Shown here piece after piece: positions 16,224 to 23,851 of a DNA stretch of 64,000 nt (position 1 is its first letter; the number at the start of each line of letters is the position of its first letter). The notes beneath the pieces were generated by a model. The model ran no database searches and had not been told where the DNA came from. It saw only the letters and a list, made by a program, of their open reading frames with translations. This DNA is from JBMOKU01 sp049324315 (GTDB taxonomy: Bacteria > Bacillota > Clostridia > Peptostreptococcales > Thermotaleaceae): NCBI GenBank assembly GCA_049324315.1, contig JBMOKU010000007.1:1-64000 (forward strand), given 5' to 3'. Both the position numbers and the translations under genes were made by a program.

Positions 16224-16931
16224 CTATAGTCTTTTTAAGTATTGAACTTGCTCTTCCGTTAAATGAACCCATTTCCCTCTGGGCAATTTATTCATATTAA
16301 TTTTTCCCATAGCTACCCTTTTTAACTGTAGTACAGGATGCCCTATTCTTTCGAACATTCGCCTGATTTGTCTGTTCTTTCCTTCATGAATGATTACTTT
16401 AGCTAGACATTTATCTCCTAACACTTGCAATATTTCTATATGGGCCTTTGCAGTAATATAACCGCCGATATCAACGCCTTTTTTGAACAAATTTATTTCT
16501 TTTTCAGTAGGACGTCCTTCAATCCATGCCAGATAAGTCTTTTGAATCTCATGCTTAGGATGAGTCAATTTATATGTTAATTCTCCATCATTTGTCATGA
16601 TTAAAAGACCGGAAGAATCATAATCCAGCCTTCCCACAGGATATACCCGTTCTTCAATATCTTTAACCAGGTCAGCAACTGTAGGTCTATCAAACTCATC
16701 TGACAAAGTCGTGACATAGCCTTCTGGCTTGTTTAACATGATATATATTTTTTTAGCTTCAAGTTTGATCTCTTCATTATTAATGAAAACTCTATCATGG
16801 CTCGGATCAACTTCAAATCCCATCTCCGTAATTAATTCCCCATTTACCTTCACTTTACCTGCTTTTATCCATTCTTCTGCATTTCTCCTGGAGGTAATCC
16901 CCGCATGGGCAATATATTTCTGTAATCTCAC
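16224..16931 (-). CDS. rluB: rRNA pseudouridine synthase, RluB/RsuA family
   Basis: A 235-residue pseudouridine synthase. An S4 RNA-binding domain occupies about 1-60 (RLQKYIAHAGITSRR) and the catalytic domain follows, with the active aspartate Asp103 in PVGRLDYDSSGLLIM and KNRQIRRMFERIGHPV near 183-198. RluB, acting on 23S rRNA helix 80, is the likely subtype, but RsuA-type 16S specificity cannot be excluded. The ATG follows AAAGGAG. A well-formed promoter lies just upstream. Confidence 0.92.
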   Translation of the reverse strand: MRLQKYIAHAGITSRRNAEEWIKAGKVKVNGELITEMGFEVDPSHDRVFINNEEIKLEAKKIYIMLNKPEGYVTTLSDEFDRPTVADLVKDIEERVYPVGRLDYDSSGLLIMTNDGELTYKLTHPKHEIQKTYLAWIEGRPTEKEINLFKKGVDIGGYITAKAHIEILQVLGDKCLAKVIIHEGKNRQIRRMFERIGHPVLQLKRVAMGKINMNKLPRGKWVHLTEEQVQYLKRL

Positions 16932-16961
16932 ATAAACAGCTCCTTTTCTTCAACTACATAT

Positions 16962-16995
16962 ATTATACATATTTGATAGCACTTTTATCAAATAT
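16962..16995 (-). promoter_or_regulatory. rluB promoter with overlapping palindrome
   Basis: On the minus strand TTGATA (16986-16991), an 18-base spacer and a perfect TATAAT (16962-16967) lie about 30 bases before rluB. ATATTTGATA (16969-16978) and TATCAAATAT (16986-16995) form a perfect 10-bp inverted repeat covering the -35 and spacer, a possible operator. Bases 16996-17160 hold nothing else that I can name. Confidence 0.65.
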
Positions 16996-17161
16996 CTGTA
17001 ATATTATTTTCCTGATAAAAATATTGCCTTGGAAATAGTGCTATTTTCAACATTTTCAAACCTAAAATGTCAGATTTAGATTTATTCTATCATAATATAG
17101 CACTTTCTAACATGCAAATCGAGTTCAGATGGTTACCGCCCACCCCATGATATGTAATTAA

Positions 17162-17192
17162 AAATGAGCTAAATACAATACTTAGCTCATTT
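17162..17192 (-). terminator. Terminator of the flavoprotein pair
   Basis: A perfect 11-bp stem (17162-17172 with 17182-17192), 9-base loop, and T tract on the minus strand, just past the stop codon at 17210. Confidence 0.85.
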
Positions 17193-17209
17193 CCATAATA
17201 AAGTATCAA

Positions 17210-18490
17210 CTATACAAGTTTTTCATCATATATACTTAATAGATCCATTCTTCCTATTTTCTTCTTTAGCTTTTCTTTATCCGTTGTATAAAGATTTAAA
17301 TGCTTCATTCTCTCAAAATAGTCCGATCCTGCAAAAGTGTATCTCGTTTTTAAACCTTCTTCCGTTTCAATTCTTTCATTGGCATATGCGATTAAATCAC
17401 CGATAGAAAGGTTTACAGGAATCTCCAGCAAAGGCATGCCCTTTGATAATCTCACACTATTATGCCCTGCAAGGGATCCTGTCACAATAGCCTCTGTATG
17501 ACCCACAAATAAACCGGATTTTTCACCTGCACATAACATATTTTCTATCCCTTTAATTTTCATCTTATTATCCCTTGGTGCAATGGATAAATATCTAATC
17601 GAATTACCTACACCACCGGCGTATGGATCTTCATACCGGGAATTTTCTAATCCCTTTATTTTTCTTAGCTTTTCTAATGGATAAAAGGGAGCCATCAGCT
17701 TGGCATGACCAGTATCCAATAAGATAATATTTTCTGCATATTCCTTTAATGCATATTGTTGACACACTTTCATTTCCAATTTCTTTTCATTAATATCTTC
17801 TTTAGGCACAGGTAGCACCACAACGCCCGTTTCATTCAGCTGCGATACAAGCTCGGGACTTAAAGAATCTTTATTTAACTTACATGAACCACTAAATGCG
17901 CCATATGAACCGTCACTTCTTTTTCCTAAAATGTCTTCTACGCCTGCTCTTTGACTAATACTAATTCTTGGTCCGAAAGATGGACATCTGAGTATACACA
18001 TGGCGCAGCCGTTTCCATATTTTTGGCAATTCCCCATCGGTCCTGTTGAACCTGTTGTTTCAATAAATACATCCCCTTCGATTACTTCTCCGGAATGTGT
18101 TTTTACACCAACCATTGTGTTCCCTTCTTTAACAACGTCAACAACTCTTGTCTTAAACAATATTTCTATGTCCATTTCTTCCATTAATCTCCGAGTCATT
18201 GGTTCAACCTTGCAAACATCATATAAGCTTGCATGTATGTGACCTGGAAAACTAATGTTGATATGTCTCGAAGCACTATCCGTTATATGAAATAGCTCTC
18301 CTCCACCAAATAATATATTTTCTTCAGCAGCTGTGTATCTCCCGTTATTTCTCATGATTCCGCCAACATTTCCTAAGCCCAATAATATATCCATCCGCTC
18401 GATAATCGTTACCTGTGCCCCTGCTTTTTTTGCTGTGATTGCCGCTGCAACGCCTGCCCATCCTCCACCAATGATTACAACTTTTATCAT
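17210..18490 (-). CDS. FAD-dependent oxidoreductase with internal Cys cluster
   Basis: A 426-residue flavoprotein. The Rossmann motif VVIIGGGWAGVAAA is at 4-17 with the acidic ERMD at the end of the second strand. A cluster C155-x6-C162-x2-C165-x3-C169-P (in NCQKYGNGCAMCILRCP) is like a ferredoxin half-site and could bind an iron-sulphur cluster or be redox-active. Residues 330-345 (NMLCAGEKSGLFVGHTEA) resemble the FAD-binding segment of GidA/TrmFO-like enzymes. It follows the PyrK-like gene by 14 bases, and the two probably form one electron-transfer unit. The substrate is unknown. Confidence 0.8.
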   Translation of the reverse strand: MIKVVIIGGGWAGVAAAITAKKAGAQVTIIERMDILLGLGNVGGIMRNNGRYTAAEENILFGGGELFHITDSASRHINISFPGHIHASLYDVCKVEPMTRRLMEEMDIEILFKTRVVDVVKEGNTMVGVKTHSGEVIEGDVFIETTGSTGPMGNCQKYGNGCAMCILRCPSFGPRISISQRAGVEDILGKRSDGSYGAFSGSCKLNKDSLSPELVSQLNETGVVVLPVPKEDINEKKLEMKVCQQYALKEYAENIILLDTGHAKLMAPFYPLEKLRKIKGLENSRYEDPYAGGVGNSIRYLSIAPRDNKMKIKGIENMLCAGEKSGLFVGHTEAIVTGSLAGHNSVRLSKGMPLLEIPVNLSIGDLIAYANERIETEEGLKTRYTFAGSDYFERMKHLNLYTTDKEKLKKKIGRMDLLSIYDEKLV

Positions 18491-18504
18491 AATTTATCAT
18501 CCCC

Positions 18505-19455
18505 CTACATGACCTCATGAATGTCAACTTGCGTCTTACACATTTTCACTAATTCCCCTTCGTTCGTATACGTACAGCAAGCTCCGCAAATTCCTTCTCC
18601 ACAGCATATTTCATGATTATTTGTACTCACAAAATCAATTTTTTTATCCGCTCTTTCAACCTTTTCCAATAGAATGCGATGCAATTTGTCCGCACCGCCA
18701 CTATAAATAAGATCAATGCTTTCTCCCTCTATCATTTCCGTTACTGTCCTTAATCCTTCTCCACGCCTTAGATTAATCTGTATTTTCGTGATAGGTAAAT
18801 CTTGGATGTAAGAATTAATGAATATGTTTTCGATCCGCCCCGGATCCATAAAAAAAGTAACATGATTTTTATTTTTAATAAAGTATTCTATCGCCAATAC
18901 AGCAGGCGCTAAGGCTATCCCACGGGCAACCACCAATACATTTTTTTCTTTTAATGTTTTTAAGTTCTTAATTCCTATCAGCCCATTCCAATAAGGACCC
19001 TTAACGACAATCTTATCCTTGCAGTTTAACAGAGCTTTTGACTTCGCACCAACAATTTGAATCGCTATTTCAATTAACCCATTTTGCTCATCTGCATGCA
19101 TGATGGACATGGGTGTATCAAAAAACTTTGGTTTTTCTGCATCTCTTACAAAAATATAAGATCCAGGCTGTTTGAGCTGTCTGGCTAATGTTTTTGAAAC
19201 TTTGATTTTCATTAGAATTGCATTGTGATTAATTTCTTTTCTTTCTACAATTTCAGCATTAACTTCTTCTCGTACGTTCTTTTTTTTATTCCCGCACCAG
19301 GTATACTCCTGATAGATGCACACGCCTCTCCAGTTACAGTCGCAGTAATTTTTCCCCTGCAGATGGGAGCAAGTGATACATTCGTTTACTTCAGCTAGAT
19401 AACACGGACAATACTCACTACCTGCATCTATACATTCCAATCTGTCCATAGCCAA
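18505..19455 (-). CDS. PyrK-like FAD/NAD-binding reductase with Cys-rich N-terminus
   Basis: A reductase related to PyrK, the electron-transfer subunit of dihydroorotate dehydrogenase. The FAD domain (about 70-160) and NAD-binding domain (about 165-280) end in a [2Fe-2S] motif, CCGEGICGACC plus a distal Cys. Unusually, residues about 8-54 carry nine cysteines (CPC, CITC, CDC and others). The TTG at 19455 lies 6-7 bases after GGGAGGG; the ATG at 19449 is too far from it, though still possible. No pyrD is adjacent, so the partner is the downstream flavoprotein. Confidence 0.8.
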   Translation of the reverse strand: MAMDRLECIDAGSEYCPCYLAEVNECITCSHLQGKNYCDCNWRGVCIYQEYTWCGNKKKNVREEVNAEIVERKEINHNAILMKIKVSKTLARQLKQPGSYIFVRDAEKPKFFDTPMSIMHADEQNGLIEIAIQIVGAKSKALLNCKDKIVVKGPYWNGLIGIKNLKTLKEKNVLVVARGIALAPAVLAIEYFIKNKNHVTFFMDPGRIENIFINSYIQDLPITKIQINLRRGEGLRTVTEMIEGESIDLIYSGGADKLHRILLEKVERADKKIDFVSTNNHEICCGEGICGACCTYTNEGELVKMCKTQVDIHEVM

Positions 19456-19538
19456 TAGAATCCCTCCCCTGACCAACATAGAAAGCTATAGTATTAAAGT
19501 ATTTTTCTTTTGTGGAAAGTGTTACATTCTATTGACCG

Positions 19539-19576
19539 AAAAAAGGCAATTACCCCAGAAAGTAATTGCCTTTTTT
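19539..19576 (-). terminator. Second of two tandem terminators after the carboxypeptidase
   Basis: A perfect 15-bp stem (19539-19553 with 19562-19576) with an 8-base loop and six A or T on each flank can stop transcription from either side. It lies between the carboxypeptidase and the PyrK-like gene. Confidence 0.75.
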
Positions 19577-19578
19577 AT

Positions 19579-19632
19579 AACGCATAGGAAAGTATAAATT
19601 TCCTTAATATAGGACTTTCCGTTAAATGCGTT
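19579..19632. other. Additional hairpin between two terminators
   Basis: AACGCAT (19579-19585) pairs with ATGCGTT (19626-19632), and GGAAAGT (19587-19593) pairs with ACTTTCC (19614-19620), forming a two-part stem with an asymmetric bulge. It has no T tract, so it is not a terminator by itself. Confidence 0.5.
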
Positions 19633-19634
19633 TC

Positions 19635-19675
19635 AAAAAAGTCTTCCTTTAAATCTTCCAACGGAAGACTTTTTT
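19635..19675 (-). terminator. Terminator of the D,D-carboxypeptidase gene
   Basis: A perfect 13-bp stem (19635-19647 with 19663-19675) ends in six T on the minus strand, 12 bases past the stop codon. Confidence 0.85.
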
Positions 19676-19686
19676 ACTATATACGC

Positions 19687-20802
19687 CTATTCTGTTTTAA
19701 AGAATTCCTTCATCTTATCAATTAATTGTTTCTTCTCAATGTCTTCACGTAGGTAGAGATCTGTTGTATATATCAACTTATTGTCAACGAATACCTTCAG
19801 ATCACCTACCTTCAATTTCCTTGAAATTGGGGCATTTACAATTTTGGGTATATTCTTGATCACAGCGGTTTTGTTCTTTTCTTCTTCTGTTACTGGTATA
19901 ATCACATCTTCTCTAGATATTACTCCTGTTTCAGGCTTCTTACCGTCTTTTACAACTACTTTCTCCACGATGCGATCTTTTAAGGTAATCTCCAGAGGTG
20001 AATATTTCGAAAAAGCATCATCTAACAAATTATAGGAATCCTGAAACCAGTTTGGATCATTCAGCACAACGCATACAAATTGCATGCCATTTCGAGTTGC
20101 AGAAGTTACCAAACATCTTCCGGATACTGTCGTATATCCGGTTTTTACACCATCTCCACCTTCATAATCATTTAAAGTTTTGTTTTTGTTGTAAAAGTAC
20201 TTATATCCGTCTCGTTCGCTCACCCACAGCTTTGTTTTTACGATATCCTTGAAGTTTTGATTTAATAGAGCCTGCCGTGCGATCAATGCTAGGTCATATG
20301 CAGTGGTAAAATGTTGGTCATGATGTAAACCATGAGGATTAACAAAGTTTGTATTCTTTGCTCCCAACTCTTTTGCCCTTTTGTTCATCATATCTGCAAA
20401 GTTCTCTATAGAACCTGCAACGTGGTAAGCAATGGCAGCAGCGGCATCATTTCCTGAACGCAACATAAGTCCATATAATAAGTCTTTCATTTTAACCTTT
20501 TCATCAAATTGCAAGTAGATAGATGATCCTTCTATGCCGACTGCTTTTCGGTTGATTTTAACAGATTCTTCAATATCACTGTTCTCCAAAGCAAGCAGTG
20601 CAGTCATAATCTTTGTTGTACTTGCCATTGGGCGCCGGACATGAATGTTCTTTTCATAAAGTATTCTGCCGGTTTTTACATCCATAACAATCGCACTTGA
20701 CGCAGAGTTTGGTACACTATTACCGTAAGCTCTGTATGGCAAAATGTTCATAAACAAAATCAGACAAAGTAACATAATACTTATTCTTCTTTTATGTCTC
20801 AA
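19687..20802 (-). CDS. D-alanyl-D-alanine carboxypeptidase (DacB/DacF family)
   Basis: A low-molecular-weight penicillin-binding protein that trims the terminal D-Ala of peptidoglycan stems outside the membrane. It has a signal peptide (RHKRRISIMLLCLILFMNIL), the S-x-x-K site at STTK (about 61-64), SGN near 116 and VKTG near 230, then the C-terminal PBP5-type beta domain and an amphipathic tail. The TTG at 20802 is 8 bases after GGAG; an ATG at 20808 is only 2 bases from it. Whether it is the sporulation DacB is not shown; a second paralogue, dacF, is at 27 kb. Confidence 0.88.
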   Translation of the reverse strand: MRHKRRISIMLLCLILFMNILPYRAYGNSVPNSASSAIVMDVKTGRILYEKNIHVRRPMASTTKIMTALLALENSDIEESVKINRKAVGIEGSSIYLQFDEKVKMKDLLYGLMLRSGNDAAAAIAYHVAGSIENFADMMNKRAKELGAKNTNFVNPHGLHHDQHFTTAYDLALIARQALLNQNFKDIVKTKLWVSERDGYKYFYNKNKTLNDYEGGDGVKTGYTTVSGRCLVTSATRNGMQFVCVVLNDPNWFQDSYNLLDDAFSKYSPLEITLKDRIVEKVVVKDGKKPETGVISREDVIIPVTEEEKNKTAVIKNIPKIVNAPISRKLKVGDLKVFVDNKLIYTTDLYLREDIEKKQLIDKMKEFFKTE

Positions 20803-20815
20803 ACCCATCACTCCA

Positions 20816-20882
20816 TTAATTATGTAGTCAGTTCTTAGTATTTTCAAAAGGAAATGAAATATACTTTAAACTACATAATTAA
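20816..20882. repeat. 13-bp inverted repeat around the carboxypeptidase promoter
   Basis: TTAATTATGTAGT (20816-20828) and ACTACATAATTAA (20870-20882) are perfect inverted copies 41 bases apart (centre spacing 54 bp, about five helical turns). One arm overlaps the promoter and the other lies next to the ribosome site. Confidence 0.7.
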
Positions 20883-20885
20883 CAA
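20858..20885 (-). promoter_or_regulatory. Promoter of the carboxypeptidase gene
   Basis: On the minus strand TTGTTA (20880-20885), a 16-base spacer and TATATT (20858-20863). The upstream arm of the 13-bp inverted repeat covers the spacer and -35. Confidence 0.5.
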
Positions 20886-20895
20886 GTGGTATCTT

Positions 20896-21300
20896 CTATT
20901 CTATCTCGTGGATAATTTCACAACCGAATTCTTTTGCCAGCTTTTCTGCATCTTTTAAATCTTCATCGCTCCACACGGACCAACTTCCCTTTAACATACC
21001 ATTGACAATTATTTCAACCTTATCTTTTTTAATAATCATACATTTTTTATTCCTTTTTTTCATTTGCTCAATTTGATGAAGCACAGCCTTTTCTATATCA
21101 ACGTGCATAACTTTCATGGCGATAAACATACATGCTAATGCATCTTCAAGCTCCCTTTTTGCTTTATCTTCATCCCCCCTCATTAGTGCCTTTAGTGATT
21201 CAGCAACTTCTTCGTTTAAATGGCTGATCGCTTCTTTAGGATCATCTGTTGTATACTTTCGATTATCCCATATTAGTTCCAATGCCTCTTTTAATTCCAT
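20896..21300 (-). CDS. MazG-like nucleotide pyrophosphohydrolase domain protein
   Basis: A 134-residue all-alpha protein whose first 85 residues fit the MazG-like fold: HLNEEVAESLKAL (about 27-39) supplies the E-x-x-E and RELEDALACMF (about 49-59) the E-x-x-D metal-binding pairs. Such proteins hydrolyse NTPs to NMP and pyrophosphate in nucleotide clean-up. Residues 85-134 form an extra basic strand-rich tail (KKDKVEIIVNGMLKG). It is 93 bases upstream of the carboxypeptidase, which has its own promoter. Confidence 0.75.
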   Translation of the reverse strand: MELKEALELIWDNRKYTTDDPKEAISHLNEEVAESLKALMRGDEDKAKRELEDALACMFIAMKVMHVDIEKAVLHQIEQMKKRNKKCMIIKKDKVEIIVNGMLKGSWSVWSDEDLKDAEKLAKEFGCEIIHEIE

Positions 21301-21394
21301 ATCTTGTCCCCTTTCATAGTGATAATAAAAATGATAACAGTTCTTTCTTTATTGTATCGGTTAGCTGATATACTTTGCAAGAAAACAACATAAA

Positions 21395-21418
21395 GAAAGA
21401 GCATTTTTGTGCCCTTTC
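21395..21418 (-). terminator. Terminator of ytfI-ytfJ
   Basis: A 9-bp stem with one mismatch (21395-21403 with 21410-21418) and loop of about 6 bases, followed by a short T-rich run on the minus strand. It overlaps the ytfJ stop codon. Confidence 0.5.
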
Positions 21419-21854
21419 ATTTTTCTTCTTTCTTTTCACTTTGTTCTTTCTTTTTTTCTTTTTGCTCACTCATATTTTGAATCCTATCTAAGATTTTAGG
21501 TGTCATATTGATAATACTCTCAACCATATTTGCATTTTGATCTACAGACATAAGTTTCATTTGCCCATTACCGACAATCATAAATGCTACAGGTTGAACA
21601 GATACACCTGCTCCAGTTCCTCCAGCAAAGGGAAGTTTTCCAGCATTTTCTTCGCTTTCATTTCCTTCGTCTCTTTGCTTCATATTATATTCGCCGCCAC
21701 CTGATGCAAATCCAAATGATACTCTCGAAATTGGTATAATAACTGTGCCGTCCGGTGTTTCTACCGGGTCACCAACAATTGTATTAACATCTACCATGTC
21801 TTTAAGGCTTTCCATTGTCGTCTTCATCAGTGCCTCAATAGGATGACCTGCCAT
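21417..21854 (-). CDS. ytfJ: GerW-family sporulation protein YtfJ
   Basis: A 145-residue member of the GerW/YtfJ family, forespore proteins needed for normal spore germination. HPIEALMKTTMESLKDMVDVNTIVG and GTVIIPISRVSFGFASGGGEY are the family's conserved segments, followed by a Gly-rich FAGGTGAGVSVQPVAFM and a Lys/Glu-rich tail. The ATG at 21854 gives the usual N-terminus; nearer ATGs are too close to the AGAGG site. It overlaps the 3' end of ytfI by about 20 bases, so the genes are coupled. Confidence 0.92.
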   Translation of the reverse strand: MAGHPIEALMKTTMESLKDMVDVNTIVGDPVETPDGTVIIPISRVSFGFASGGGEYNMKQRDEGNESEENAGKLPFAGGTGAGVSVQPVAFMIVGNGQMKLMSVDQNANMVESIINMTPKILDRIQNMSEQKEKKKEQSEKKEEK

Positions 21855-22497
21855 TTTTCTCATCACCTCTTATTGTAAAATAATTATAGAATCCTTTTAT
21901 TGCTGCAATAATAATATGGCCCACTTTTATCCGAAATATACAGTCAAAAGACATTTGAAAATCCTCTGCATCAAAGCAAGGTTCTATATGCAGAGAAATA
22001 TTCTCACTATTTCGAATGTGATTACTAATGATTGAAATAATCATTCCTTTGAATGTCCAAAGCATACCAGATAATATGCCCGTTACGGCGGCATTCTCAA
22101 AGCCTAGCTTCGTTTTCCAATTTAGTGACTTCATCTCTGTTTTACTTAGAAAGTAATGAATTGTAGGGTTAAACTGATGGTAATATTGCGAAAACCTTTG
22201 CTGAATATCTTGAATTTCATGAATATTCAACAAACTCTTTTTTTCATCAATCAGTTGGCTTTGTGATGACTCAACTTCTGTATTTAACGCAAGCTTCACT
22301 TTATTCTCTTGCTGCGGAGAGAACATCCATTTTACAATAGGAACTTCATATTTAAATTGAACTAAGCCAAAAAAAGTTCTAAATTTGATAATCATTTCAT
22401 CATTTAAATTTTCTTTGATGAACCTAATTTTCATTTCAAGAGGCATGAAATATATAAAAACAAATAAAACGAACAGTAAGAAAGCAAATAAGTACAA
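21835..22497 (-). CDS. ytfI: DUF2953 membrane-anchored protein (YtfI)
   Basis: A 220-residue DUF2953 protein with one N-terminal hydrophobic segment (about 1-20, YLFAFLLFVLFVFIYFMPLE) and a mixed C-terminal region (KLGFENAAVTGILSGMLWTFKG, the conserved family core). The TTG at 22497 is 8 bases after CGAGG; upstream in-frame starts overlap that site. Pairing with ytfJ matches Bacillus, where the pair is transcribed in the forespore, and a sigma-F-like promoter lies upstream here. Function is unknown. Confidence 0.85.
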   Translation of the reverse strand: MYLFAFLLFVLFVFIYFMPLEMKIRFIKENLNDEMIIKFRTFFGLVQFKYEVPIVKWMFSPQQENKVKLALNTEVESSQSQLIDEKKSLLNIHEIQDIQQRFSQYYHQFNPTIHYFLSKTEMKSLNWKTKLGFENAAVTGILSGMLWTFKGMIISIISNHIRNSENISLHIEPCFDAEDFQMSFDCIFRIKVGHIIIAAIKGFYNYFTIRGDEKNGRSSY

Positions 22498-22528
22498 AGC
22501 AATCACCTCGGAGGCTATTATCAAAGTA

Positions 22529-22557
22529 TATTTTTTCCATATTCGATAAAAATAAAC
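22529..22557 (-). promoter_or_regulatory. Possible sigma-F promoter of ytfI-ytfJ
   Basis: On the minus strand GTTTA (22553-22557), 14 bases, then GGAAAAAATA (22529-22538), which matches the sigma-F -10 pattern GGNRAHAHTW at all ten positions. The spacer is a base or two shorter than usual. Confidence 0.45.
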
Positions 22558-22614
22558 CTCCCGTTCTTGGTACTTTCTTACGGTATGAAAATTTAATAAA
22601 ATCTCAAAAAGGTA

Positions 22615-22713
22615 TTGACTTTTGATAAAAATAGTTTATATTTAATATATGTAAACTCAAAGTTTAATAAAACTAAATAGTAATATTATTAAACATATTG
22701 TTTAATAATATTA
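22615..22713 (+). promoter_or_regulatory. Promoter and perfect 15-bp palindrome before the spermidine operon
   Basis: TTGACT (22615-22620), 16 bases, TATATT (22637-22642). Downstream, TAATATTATTAAACA (22681-22695) and TGTTTAATAATATTA (22699-22713) are perfect inverted arms 3 bases apart. The half-site GTTTAATA occurs at 22662-22669, 22700-22707 and inverted at 22687-22694. This is a likely operator, perhaps for the XRE-cupin regulator encoded next. Confidence 0.65.
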
Positions 22714-22804
22714 AATATAGCTTATGATAACTAGACATTTTCCATGAACCTTTTGTTTTAGTTATTTTTTTGTGAACTGTTTCTATTCTATTGAGGTGAT
22801 TATT

Positions 22805-23344
22805 GTGCAAATTGGAGAAAAGTTAAAAAGGTTGCGCGTCTTAAATGAACTGACACAAGATGAATTGGCACAGAGATGTGATCTAACGAAAGGCTTCATA
22901 TCGCAAATTGAGAGGGATCTGACGTCCCCATCCATAGCTACACTGATAGATATATTAGAAGCATTGGGTACTGATATTAAAAACTTCTTTAACGAGGAAT
23001 TAGAAGACAAAATCGTTTTTACAGAAGAAGATATCTACTCCAGTGAAAATTCTGAATTAGGCTACACAATTTCGTGGTTAATTCCTAATGCTCAAAAAAA
23101 TACAATGGAACCAATCTTAATAACACTTAATCCAAACAGCACAAGCAATATTGAGTCTCCCCATAAAGGTGAAGAATTTGGTTATGTTGTTAAAGGCACG
23201 GTTTTTGTTTGTGTTGGTAAAAAGAAATATAAAGTAAAAAAGGGCGAAAGCTTTTATTTTAAATCCAGTAAAATACATTACTTAGAAAATACTTCTAGCA
23301 AACCAGCAATTGTATTATGGGTGGCAAGCCCTCCATCATTTTAG
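22805..23344 (+). CDS. XRE-family regulator with cupin sensor domain
   Basis: A 179-residue regulator. Residues 3-60 form an XRE helix-turn-helix (LTQDELAQRCDLTKGFISQIERD) and about 105-178 a cupin_2 barrel (PHKGEEFGYVVKGT, KGESFYFKSSKIHYLEN), the layout of PuuR-like polyamine regulators. The GTG at 22805 is correctly spaced after TTGAGGTGATT; an upstream ATG has no ribosome site. It heads the speD-speE-speB run, so spermidine synthesis is the probable target. Confidence 0.88.
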   Translation: MQIGEKLKRLRVLNELTQDELAQRCDLTKGFISQIERDLTSPSIATLIDILEALGTDIKNFFNEELEDKIVFTEEDIYSSENSELGYTISWLIPNAQKNTMEPILITLNPNSTSNIESPHKGEEFGYVVKGTVFVCVGKKKYKVKKGESFYFKSSKIHYLENTSSKPAIVLWVASPPSF

Positions 23345-23368
23345 AAAGATAGAAAGGAGTATGATAAA

Positions 23369-23788
23369 ATGAAAATTGAACAACTTGGCAGGCATATTTT
23401 AGCTGAGTTTTATAACTGTGATTATGATATTCTAAACGACCATGCTTTAATTGAAAAGCACATGATCGAAGCCGCTGAAAATGCAAATGCCACTGTCGTA
23501 AAAAGTTGTTTTCATATGTTTAACCCTTGGGGTGTAAGTGGCGTCGTTGTCATTCAAGAATCTCACCTAACAATCCACACTTGGCCAGAACTTGGTTATG
23601 CTGCTGTTGACTTATTTACCTGTGGTGATGAAGTAAATCCTTGGATTGCCTTTGAATATCTTAAAGAAAAATTCCATGCTGATATTACTGAAACCAATGA
23701 AGTGCCGCGAGGACTGGTGGATAAAATTAAAAGATTTGGAAATGATAATTTAAAAGATAAGAAAATTCATTACAAAATAACTGTATAA
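23369..23788 (+). CDS. speD: S-adenosylmethionine decarboxylase proenzyme
   Basis: A 139-residue prokaryotic (class 1b) SpeD that makes decarboxylated SAM, the aminopropyl donor for spermidine. It self-cleaves before Ser65 in QESHLTIHTWPE to give the pyruvoyl group; the catalytic His70 and Cys85 (FTCGD) are present. Length is slightly longer than average. The ATG follows AAAGGAG. It is 24 bases after the regulator. Confidence 0.96.
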   Translation: MKIEQLGRHILAEFYNCDYDILNDHALIEKHMIEAAENANATVVKSCFHMFNPWGVSGVVVIQESHLTIHTWPELGYAAVDLFTCGDEVNPWIAFEYLKEKFHADITETNEVPRGLVDKIKRFGNDNLKDKKIHYKITV

Positions 23789-23851
23789 AATAAGGATGGG
23801 ATTCCTTTCCCATCTTTCATTTTGCATATATACACTAAGGAGGAATAATAA

